From Clostridia bacterium (GTDB lineage: Bacteria; Bacillota; Clostridia; Christensenellales; Maliibacteriaceae), in NCBI GenBank assembly GCA_017935825.1, contig JAGBGW010000321.1, forward strand, positions 1-5,586: a stretch of 5,586 nucleotides of DNA, written 5' to 3'. Under the pieces are notes generated by a model that saw only the letters and a program-made list of their open reading frames with translations, was not told the DNA's origin and did not search any database. The translations under genes and the position numbers were made by a program. Below, piece by piece: positions 1-5,161 of the stretch (position 1 is the first letter of the stretch; each line of letters begins with the position of its first letter).

Positions 1-83
1 CCCGTGCACGTCTGATGGACGTTGCAGTGAAGGATCTGGAAGCTTTCCTTGCAGGCGAGCCGATCAACGTTGTCAACAAGTAA
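1..83 (+). CDS. C-terminal end of a probable D-2-hydroxyacid dehydrogenase (partial, 5' end outside window)
   Basis: The reading frame whose codons start at base 3 is open from the window edge to the TAA at 81-83 and encodes 26 residues. They include the string AVKDLEAFLAGEPINVVN. A pattern of Ala/Val, then NL/DL-x-AFL-x-G-x-P-x-NVVN, is the usual C-terminal tail of D-isomer-specific 2-hydroxyacid dehydrogenases (phosphoglycerate dehydrogenase-like), NAD(P)H-dependent cytosolic enzymes that interconvert 2-oxo and 2-hydroxy acids. No catalytic or cofactor residue lies in the visible part, so the substrate cannot be inferred. The gene is on the same strand as the DeoC/kinase pair but is separated from it by a strong hairpin terminator, so it is probably the end of an upstream transcript that partly reads through. 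The family call rests only on this tail. Confidence 0.6.
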   Translation, partial: RARLMDVAVKDLEAFLAGEPINVVNK

Positions 84-100
84 GACATTCACAAAAGTGA

Positions 101-119
101 CGTAAACCGGCGGTTTGCG
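101..119 (+). other. Small imperfect hairpin upstream of the terminator
   Basis: Bases 101-108 and 112-119 pair as an 8-bp stem with one G-T wobble (103/117) around a 3-base loop. It is not followed by a T run, so it is not a terminator by itself. It lies 17 bases after the dehydrogenase stop codon and 12 bases before the main terminator stem. It may be a 3'-end RNA structure, an operator, or chance; the sequence does not decide. Confidence 0.3.
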
Positions 120-131
120 TATTGAAAATCC

Positions 132-163
132 AAAGCGGAGCAGTAGTAACTGCTCCGCTTTTA
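132..163 (+). terminator. Rho-independent terminator between the dehydrogenase and deoC-like gene
   Basis: A perfect 13-bp inverted repeat (132-144 paired with 149-161) encloses a 4-base loop (AGTA) and ends in a short T run (159-162). The A run at the foot of the left arm pairs with these Ts. Only 22 bases separate it from the next start codon, too few for a full promoter, so transcription of the downstream pair must either read through it or start upstream of it. Confidence 0.8.
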
Positions 164-185
164 TCAAAGAACAGGAGAAATAAAC

Positions 186-869
186 ATGAACCTCACGGAC
201 AAGACTCTTGCCGGCATGATCGACCAGACCCTGCTTAAGCCCTTTGCAACGCTGGATCAGTTTGAAGCATTCTGCCGTCAGGCGGACGAATACGGCTTCA
301 AAATGGTTGCCATTAACAGCGCCATGACCCATATCTGTAAAGATTTCCTCAAGGACAGTCAGGTGCTGGTTGGCGCGGCCATCGGCTTCCCCCTTGGTCA
401 GACCACCATCGAGGACAAGGTCTTTGAGACCCGCAATGCCATTTTGGAAGGCGCGGATGAGATCGACTATGTGGTGAATCTGGTGCAGCTCAAAAGCGGC
501 AACGTGGACTACGTCAAGCGCGAGATGGAAGAAATCGTTGCTGTCTGCCGTCGCTACGGCAAGACATCCAAGGTCATCTTTGAAAACTGCTATCTGACCG
601 ACGAGGAAAAGGAGACGCTGTGCCGCATCGCACTGGAAGTCCGTCCCGATTTCATCAAAACCTCCACAGGCTTTGGCACCGGAAGTGCCACGGTGGAAGA
701 CGTACGCCTCATGAAGCGTATGGTGGGTGATGAGATCGGCATCAAGGCAGCAGGCGGCATGCGCACCCTCGACGACGCACTTGCCATGATCGAAGCAGGC
801 GCGACCCGTCTTGGCACCAGTGCAGGTGTGGCGATCGTGGACGAATTCTGTGCACGCATGGCAAAATAA
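186..869 (+). CDS. deoC: Deoxyribose-phosphate aldolase family protein (DeoC-like class I aldolase)
   Basis: This 227-residue protein has the length and motif order of bacterial DeoC. Characterised members cleave 2-deoxyribose 5-phosphate to acetaldehyde and glyceraldehyde 3-phosphate in the cytosol through a Schiff base. Visible motifs are IDQTLLKP (12-19), IGFPLG (66-71), EIDYVVN with Asp94, KVIFEN (129-134), FIKTSTGF (156-163) with the Schiff-base lysine Lys158, IKAAGG with Lys187, and the phosphate-binding GATRLGTSAG (205-214). Asp94, Lys158 and Lys187 match the catalytic Asp102/Lys167/Lys201 of the Escherichia coli enzyme. The start at 186 follows AGGAG at 173-177 with 8-base spacing. 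The sugar kinase begins 12 bases after its stop, so the two are cotranscribed. Positions that are usually His in IDHT, CVNP near residue 44, and Thr in KVIIET are Gln, AINS and Asn here. The aldolase chemistry is secure; the exact substrate, and hence the gene symbol, is less so. Confidence 0.9.
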   Translation: MNLTDKTLAGMIDQTLLKPFATLDQFEAFCRQADEYGFKMVAINSAMTHICKDFLKDSQVLVGAAIGFPLGQTTIEDKVFETRNAILEGADEIDYVVNLVQLKSGNVDYVKREMEEIVAVCRRYGKTSKVIFENCYLTDEEKETLCRIALEVRPDFIKTSTGFGTGSATVEDVRLMKRMVGDEIGIKAAGGMRTLDDALAMIEAGATRLGTSAGVAIVDEFCARMAK

Positions 870-874
870 AGGAG
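868..874 (+). promoter_or_regulatory. Ribosome binding site overlapping the aldolase stop codon
   Basis: AAAGGAG begins inside the TAA stop (867-869) of the aldolase gene and ends 7 bases before the kinase ATG at 882. This supports translational coupling of the two genes and fixes the kinase start. Confidence 0.75.
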
Positions 875-881
875 TATTCTT

Positions 882-2399
882 ATGGGATCGTGGATCTTAG
901 CACATGATCTTGGCACCAGCGGCGACAAAGCCACGCTCTACGGCGCGGACGGCAGCCTTGGTGCAAGCTTTACGGCGGAATATCCAACCCACTACGGCGC
1001 AGGCGGCGTGGTGGAGCAGGATGCAAACCTTTGGTGGGATGCATTCATCCGCGCCACAAAGGAACTTCTTAAAACAAGCGGCGTGGAAGCAAAGGATATC
1101 GAAGCCATTTCCTTCAGCGGTCAGATGATGGGCTGTGTGCTGGTGGATGGGGAATTGAACCCGCTTCGTCCTGCCATCATCTGGGCGGACACCCGTGCCC
1201 GTGCACAGGAGGCGGAGTTCATCCGACGCGTGGGCATGGAGTGCGGTTACCGCATCATTGGTCACCGCATCAGCGCAAGTTATGGCGCCTGTAAATTGCT
1301 TTGGGTGCGCGACAACGAGCCTGCGGTGTATGCAAACGTGCGCTGCATGCTCAACGCTAAGGATTTCATCGTGGCAAAACTGTGCAACGTGCTTTGCACT
1401 GACTACAGCGATGCCGCAAGTACCAATTTGTTTGACCTTGTGAAAAAAGATTGGTCCGATGAGATTTTGGAAGCGCTGGAAATTTCCCGTGACATCCTGC
1501 CCCGTGCCATCGCATCCACCGCAACGGCAGGCTATGTGACGGCGGAAGCTGCAAAACTGACAGGTCTTATGCAGGGAACACGCGTCATCATGGGCGGCGG
1601 CGACGGCAGCTGTGCCTGCGTGGGTGCAGGCGTGGTACGCGAGGGCAGCACCTACAACGTGCTTGGGTCCTCTTCCTGGACGTCCTGTGCATCGAGGGAG
1701 CCTGTGTTTGACGAAAAGATGCGCACGTTTAACTGGGTGCATCTGGACGAAAACTTCTACACCCCTTGCGGCACCATGCAGGCGGCAGGCAACTCCTTTA
1801 ACTGGATGCGTGACAACATCGCAACAGGCAAGGGCTTTGACGAGCGTTCCGTCTACGACTGCATCGATGAGGCTGTCAAAAATTCTCCCATCGGCGCAAA
1901 GGGGCTGATTTACCTGCCCTACCTTTTGGGTGAGCGCTCTCCCCGATGGAATATGGAAGCAAGCGGAGCCTTCATCGGCCTTGGCATGAATACGGGCAAG
2001 GGTGACCTTTGCCGCGCCGTACTGGAAGGCGTGGGCTTTAACCTGAAGATCATTGGCGATATTCTGGAAGAACAGGTGGGTGACCTTGGCAGGATCACCC
2101 TCATCGGCGGCGGTGCGCAAAGCCGCGTCTGGATGCAGATTCTCTCCGACATCTGGGAAAAAGAGATCGCCATCCCCAAGTACCTGCATGAGGCAACCAG
2201 CATCGGCGCTGCTGTCTGCGGCGGCGTAGGTGCGGGGGTGTTTGAAAGCTTCGACGTGATCGAAAAATTCAACCCTGTGTGCGAGATCATCAAACCCAAT
2301 GGGGAGAATTTCTCCCTGTACCGCGATTTGTATCGCATCTTTGACCAAAGCTACGAAGCGCTCCTTGGTGTGTATCACGAATTGAATCGTTTTCAGTAA
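882..2399 (+). CDS. FGGY-family carbohydrate kinase (xylulokinase-like)
   Basis: This 505-residue protein is a full-length FGGY sugar kinase, a cytosolic enzyme that phosphorylates a sugar or polyol from ATP. The N-terminal domain opens with HDLGTSGDKATLY (8-20), where Asp9 and the Gly-Thr-Ser loop form the first ATP/phosphate motif. The sugar-side motif SGQMMG is at 79-84 and WADTR at 101-105. The catalytic base is Asp241 in GGGDGSCACVGAG (238-250). The C-terminal domain has GERSP (350-354) and the second FGGY signature GGGAQSRVWMQILSDIW (409-425). Xylulokinases typically have QMHG where QMMG stands here, so D-xylulose is not assured; other ketoses, polyols or deoxy sugars are possible. The protein has 14 cysteines, which fits an anaerobe. 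Coupling to the DeoC-like aldolase suggests that its product is the aldolase substrate, which is inference. I give no gene symbol because several FGGY subfamilies share these motifs. Confidence 0.88.
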   Translation: MGSWILAHDLGTSGDKATLYGADGSLGASFTAEYPTHYGAGGVVEQDANLWWDAFIRATKELLKTSGVEAKDIEAISFSGQMMGCVLVDGELNPLRPAIIWADTRARAQEAEFIRRVGMECGYRIIGHRISASYGACKLLWVRDNEPAVYANVRCMLNAKDFIVAKLCNVLCTDYSDAASTNLFDLVKKDWSDEILEALEISRDILPRAIASTATAGYVTAEAAKLTGLMQGTRVIMGGGDGSCACVGAGVVREGSTYNVLGSSSWTSCASREPVFDEKMRTFNWVHLDENFYTPCGTMQAAGNSFNWMRDNIATGKGFDERSVYDCIDEAVKNSPIGAKGLIYLPYLLGERSPRWNMEASGAFIGLGMNTGKGDLCRAVLEGVGFNLKIIGDILEEQVGDLGRITLIGGGAQSRVWMQILSDIWEKEIAIPKYLHEATSIGAAVCGGVGAGVFESFDVIEKFNPVCEIIKPNGENFSLYRDLYRIFDQSYEALLGVYHELNRFQ

Positions 2400-2403
2400 A
2401 AAG

Positions 2404-2437
2404 AAAGACCCGACACACCTGTGTGTCGGGCCTTTTT
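2404..2437 (+). terminator. Rho-independent terminator after the sugar kinase
   Basis: CCCGACACAC (2409-2418) pairs with GTGTGTCGGG (2421-2430). The innermost pair probably opens to give a 9-bp stem and 4-base loop. After one A-C mismatch the stem extends by GAAA/CTTT-type pairs at 2404-2407 and 2432-2435. A run of five Ts (2433-2437) follows. It starts 5 bases after the kinase stop codon and closes the aldolase-kinase transcript. Confidence 0.88.
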
Positions 2438-2457
2438 GCGTGACAAATGCGCTTTGA

Positions 2458-2477
2458 ACGTCACGTTTGGCTGACGT
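2458..2477. promoter_or_regulatory. Inverted repeat just upstream of the -35 box (candidate operator)
   Basis: ACGTCA (2458-2463) and TGACGT (2472-2477) form a 6-bp inverted repeat with an 8-base spacer. It ends 3 bases before the candidate -35 element. CGTGAC at 2439-2444 also mirrors GTCACG at 2460-2465. The position suits an activator or repressor site, but the arms are short and no regulator is identified. Confidence 0.3.
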
Positions 2478-2480
2478 GAG

Positions 2481-2510
2481 TTGCTATCTGTATACAGGAT
2501 ATGGTAAAAT
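2481..2510 (+). promoter_or_regulatory. Sigma-70-type promoter with extended -10, for the E2-like gene
   Basis: The -35 element is TTGCTA (2481-2486) and the -10 is TAAAAT (2505-2510), with an 18-base spacer. TGG directly before the -10 gives the extended TGn motif. Transcription would start near 2517, leaving an A/T-rich leader of about 55 bases before the ATG at 2572. The site lies between the kinase terminator and the next gene, so this gene has its own transcript. Confidence 0.6.
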
Positions 2511-2559
2511 GGCTTTATATTATTTCTTTATCATATCTTAACATCATAAAAATCCATAT

Positions 2560-2564
2560 GGAGG
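2560..2564 (+). promoter_or_regulatory. Ribosome binding site of the E2-like gene
   Basis: GGAGG sits 7 bases before the ATG at 2572. It supports that start over the upstream ATG at 2558, which overlaps the site and is out of frame. Confidence 0.7.
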
Positions 2565-2571
2565 TTCCTAC

Positions 2572-3423
2572 ATGCGAGCAGATGGCAGAAGAGTCAGAAA
2601 CGCAAACCCGATGTACACCGTCGCACCCTATATTATGGCAGAGCGTAGCGATGCGCAGAATATGATCGAGCAGTTCATTCCTGCAGAGCCCATTCAAAAT
2701 TACCTGAAAGCAAAGCGCGCCGAAGGTCGTCCCGTCAGCCATCTGGCGGTGGTCATCGCCGCCTTTGTCCGCACCATGGCAGAATACCCCCAGCTCAATC
2801 GCTTCATCGTCAACAAGCGCATCTATGCCAGAAACGAAGTTGCAGTGGGTATGGTGGTCTTAAAGCCCGGTGAGACCGATGGTACCATGAACAAGATCTA
2901 TTTTGATCTGGAGGACGACGTGTTTAAAGTGCAGGAGCGCATTGACGAATACGTTGCCAAAAACCGTCAGGCAGGGGACACCAATTCCACCGACAAGATC
3001 ATCAAGATCCTTTTGAGCATTCCGGGTCTGGTTGGCTTCGGCGTGGCTGTGTTCAAATTGCTGGACAAGTTTGGTCTTTTGCCCCGTGCCATCATCAACG
3101 CAAGTCCCTTCCATACCAGCATGGTCATCACCAACCTTGCAAGCATCCGCACCAACCATATCTTCCACCATATCTATAACTTCGGCACCACCAGCATGAT
3201 CGTTGCCATGGGTAATATGCGTGAAATGCCCAAGCGCGGCAAAAATGGGGAAGTGGAACTGGTGCGCTCCATGCCCCTTGGCGTGGTCATGGATGAGCGC
3301 ATCTGCTCGGGCAGCTATTATGCCATGGCGTTTGTCAAGATGAGAAAGTATTTTGCAGATCCCACGGGCCTTGAAGGCGCACCCAAAGTGGTCATCCGCG
3401 AGTGGGAGCAGAAAAACCTTTGA
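2572..3423 (+). CDS. Stand-alone 2-oxoacid dehydrogenase E2-like (CAT-fold) protein with a degenerate active-site motif
   Basis: The 283-residue product resembles the C-terminal catalytic domain of dihydrolipoamide acyltransferases (E2) and chloramphenicol acetyltransferase. The order of recognisable pieces is an N-terminal RADGRRVRN-type segment (2-10); SHLAVVIAAFVRTMAEYPQLN (56-76), the E2 helix ending in the P-x-LN signature; a hydrophobic amphipathic stretch (143-170); HTSMVITNLASI (181-192), matching the E2 'SNLG' strand; TTSMIVAMG (206-214); and MPLGVVMDERICSGSYYA (234-251) in place of the DHRxxDG catalytic strand. There is no lipoyl domain, peripheral-subunit-binding domain or signal peptide. 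The catalytic His is Glu242 and the Asp is Ser246, so normal acyl transfer is doubtful. From memory, clostridial relatives commonly show DERxCDG, making the Ser more unusual than the Glu. The gene stands alone with its own promoter and terminator, with no E1 or E3 gene nearby. Fold assignment is fairly firm; the function is unknown. Confidence 0.8.
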   Translation: MRADGRRVRNANPMYTVAPYIMAERSDAQNMIEQFIPAEPIQNYLKAKRAEGRPVSHLAVVIAAFVRTMAEYPQLNRFIVNKRIYARNEVAVGMVVLKPGETDGTMNKIYFDLEDDVFKVQERIDEYVAKNRQAGDTNSTDKIIKILLSIPGLVGFGVAVFKLLDKFGLLPRAIINASPFHTSMVITNLASIRTNHIFHHIYNFGTTSMIVAMGNMREMPKRGKNGEVELVRSMPLGVVMDERICSGSYYAMAFVKMRKYFADPTGLEGAPKVVIREWEQKNL

Positions 3424-3431
3424 TGAAAATG

Positions 3432-3466
3432 AAAAAGCCTGATCGACCGATCAGGCTTTTTGTTTT
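3432..3466. terminator. Bidirectional terminator shared by two convergent genes
   Basis: A perfect inverted repeat pairs 3432-3445 with 3448-3461; the innermost pair probably opens, leaving 13 bp and a 4-base loop. The right flank on the + strand is TTTTTGTTTT, and on the - strand the arm ends in TTTTTCATTTT. It lies 8 bases after the + strand stop (3421-3423) and 8 bases from the - strand stop (3470-3472), so it can end both transcripts. Confidence 0.88.
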
Positions 3467-3469
3467 GTC

Positions 3470-5083
3470 TTACAGTGCTTCGATCAGGTCAAGGATCTGC
3501 GCGGCATTCTTCTTGCCGAAGCTGATCTTCTGTCCGTCGTTTGCCACCAGGCAAGGCACGCTCATCACGTTGTACTTGTCGCGAAGGGCGGGGACGTGGT
3601 TCAGGTCATAGACATGTGCGTTGACAAAATCACTTTCCGCGGCGATGCGCTGAGCAGCCACCACCAGATCGGGGCACATGGTGCAGGACAGGGAGACCAG
3701 GATCTTCAGATCGGTCTTTTTGGAAAGGGCGTGGATCTTGCTTTTCACTGCATCATCCAGTGCCTGACCGGGACCTGCCGCATTGTACAGACCCAGTACG
3801 AAGGACGTAAACTCGTGTCCGCCGGGTACGCCATGGAAGGCAAGCCCCGTGTCTTCGCCCGATGCGCGAAGAATGCGGACGAATGGTGCATCTTCGCCAC
3901 CCACGACGCTTCGAAGTTCCAATTTATCGGTGAGCTTCACCAGCTCTGCCATGTAGCCTTCCAGTTCCTTGGATACGGGACGGTCATCGGTGTGGACTTC
4001 CAACACCAAATTGGAAGCCATGCGGGAGAATACAGTATTCAGCTGTGCCAGCATTGCTTCATCAAAAAGGCTGCTGTGCACATTGGTTTTGACCTCTTCC
4101 TTTGCAGGCGCGGGTTCTTCCCGCTTGGGCACAAGACCTGTCTTGCTCTGCATGAGGGAGGCGTATTTTTCCAGTTCCGTTGCGGCAAGTGCGCCGTCAC
4201 CCACAGCGGTGACTACCTGACGCAGGGGTTTGACACACACATCGCCTGCGGCGTAAAGTCCGTCCACGGTGGTTTTCTGTCCTGCATCGGTGACCACATA
4301 GCCCTGCTCGGTCAGTTCGGCAAGACCCTTCACAAGGGAGGTCTCGGGATCATAGCCTGCAAAGACGAATACGCCGATATTGTCGCCGTTTTCTGCACGG
4401 TATTCGGTGACTTCGCCGCTGACGAGGTTTTTATAGCGGATGGCGCGCAGTGCGGAATCGCCCGTCACATCCACCACTTCCGTGTTAGTCAGTACCGTGA
4501 TCTTTTCATGGTTTTTTGCTGCATCTGCTGCGGACTTGGCGCAGGTGAAATCCTCGCCACGCACCAAAATGGTCACGTCACTTGCGTACTTGGTCAGGAA
4601 CACAGCTTCTTCCGCTGCGGCAAAACCGCCACCGATGACAAAGACCTTCTTGCCGGTGAAAAACTCACCGTCGCAGGTGGCGCAGTAGGCAACGCCCCGT
4701 CCTCGGAATTCTTCTTCGCCCATAAAGCCGATCATGCGGGGATGGGCGCCGGTGGCAAGCAGAACGCCGAAGGCTTTCAATTCGCCCCGATTGGTCTTGA
4801 CGGTCTTCACATCGCCTTCCATATCCAGAGCCTGCACTTCGGCAAGCAGAAACTCAGCGCCGAAGACTTCAGCCTGCTTGCGCATGGTGTCGGTGAGGCT
4901 ACGGCCGTCGGTGCGCTCCACACCGGGGTAGTTGACCACTTCATGGGTGATGGCGATCTGCCCGCCAAAGCTTTCTTTTTCCAGTACGACAACGCGATAT
5001 TTCGCACGTGCCAGATATAATGCTGCGGTAAGTCCTGCAGGACCGCCGCCGATGACTACAACGTCATAAAGAGTGCGCATCAT
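3470..5083 (-). CDS. AhpF-like peroxiredoxin reductase with permuted domain order (thioredoxin reductase module + C-terminal double thioredoxin fold)
   Basis: This 537-residue flavoprotein begins with a thioredoxin-reductase-like half: FAD-binding IGGGPAG (11-17), FGGQI (39-43), the redox-active pair C134-A-T-C137 followed by DG, an NAD(P)H-binding GGGFAAAEEA (151-160), and FAD motif VDGLYAAGDV (273-282). A Lys/Glu/Pro-rich linker spans about 315-335. The C-terminal part (about 338-537) resembles the N-terminal domain of E. coli AhpF, with GHEFTS (422-427), the dithiol motif SCTMCPD (C467, C470) and a probable cis-Pro510. In AhpF this module comes first; here it is last. In the usual scheme electrons pass from NAD(P)H to FAD, the CATC pair, the CTMC pair and then AhpC. 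ahpC lies immediately upstream on the same strand, fitting a dedicated peroxiredoxin reductase. The protein starts MM: AGGAG at 5087-5091 is 3 bases from the first ATG and 6 from the second (5080), so translation may begin at 5080. Confidence 0.88.
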   Translation of the reverse strand: MMRTLYDVVVIGGGPAGLTAALYLARAKYRVVVLEKESFGGQIAITHEVVNYPGVERTDGRSLTDTMRKQAEVFGAEFLLAEVQALDMEGDVKTVKTNRGELKAFGVLLATGAHPRMIGFMGEEEFRGRGVAYCATCDGEFFTGKKVFVIGGGFAAAEEAVFLTKYASDVTILVRGEDFTCAKSAADAAKNHEKITVLTNTEVVDVTGDSALRAIRYKNLVSGEVTEYRAENGDNIGVFVFAGYDPETSLVKGLAELTEQGYVVTDAGQKTTVDGLYAAGDVCVKPLRQVVTAVGDGALAATELEKYASLMQSKTGLVPKREEPAPAKEEVKTNVHSSLFDEAMLAQLNTVFSRMASNLVLEVHTDDRPVSKELEGYMAELVKLTDKLELRSVVGGEDAPFVRILRASGEDTGLAFHGVPGGHEFTSFVLGLYNAAGPGQALDDAVKSKIHALSKKTDLKILVSLSCTMCPDLVVAAQRIAAESDFVNAHVYDLNHVPALRDKYNVMSVPCLVANDGQKISFGKKNAAQILDLIEAL

Positions 5084-5086
5084 GTG

Positions 5087-5093
5087 CTCCTTT
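5087..5093 (-). promoter_or_regulatory. Ribosome binding site of the flavoprotein, favouring the second ATG
   Basis: On the - strand AAAGGAG is followed by CAC and then two consecutive ATG codons (5083-5081 and 5080-5078). Spacing is 3 bases to the first and 6 to the second; the second is nearer the usual optimum. Confidence 0.6.
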
Positions 5094-5112
5094 CTGAGAG
5101 TTCAGTAACAAG

Positions 5113-5150
5113 TGATAAAGAAAGGGGCGTCAGGATCGACCCGACGCCCC
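5113..5150 (-). terminator. Intercistronic hairpin after ahpC (terminator or attenuator)
   Basis: Read on the - strand, GGGGCGTC (5150-5143) pairs with GACGCCCC (5131-5124). A G-U wobble and two more pairs extend this to 11 bp around a 5-base loop. The extension is a wobble only in - strand RNA; in + strand RNA it would be an A-C mismatch, so the element is built for the ahpC direction. A pyrimidine run TTTCTTTAT follows. The reductase gene starts about 40 bases further on with no clear promoter between, so partial read-through is likely. Confidence 0.75.
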
Positions 5151-5161
5151 GTAGGTTCCTC

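Noticed and set aside
590..934. 114-codon frame on the - strand spanning the aldolase-kinase junction
   Set aside because: It overlaps two well-supported genes, its translation is Ser/Pro/Arg-rich low-complexity in character, and it matches nothing recognisable.
897..2378. Long open frame of 493 codons on the - strand opposite the sugar kinase
   Set aside because: Its codons are in exact register with the kinase codons, so its lack of stops only requires that the kinase avoid TTA, CTA and TCA codons, which it does. It has no recognisable family motif, is His/Cys/Ala-rich as shadow translations often are, and the opposite strand encodes a clear FGGY kinase.
2511..2571. A/T-rich leader of the E2-like gene as a riboswitch or small RNA
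   Set aside because: At about 55 bases it is too short and too A/T-rich for a known riboswitch class, and I see no stable stem in it.
2860..3171. 103-codon - strand frame inside the E2-like gene
   Set aside because: It is a shadow of a coding region with clear family motifs and has no recognisable motif of its own.
3432..3461. Perfect 14-base inverted repeat as a possible attachment site or repeat element
   Set aside because: It lies exactly between two convergent stop codons, has T runs on both strands and occurs once in the window, so a bidirectional terminator explains it fully.
3596..5020. Long open frame of 474 codons on the + strand opposite the flavoprotein
   Set aside because: It is again in codon register with the conserved flavoprotein gene and is explained by the same codon avoidance. 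The translation is His/Cys/Gly-rich without a known motif, and its start lies inside the opposite gene.
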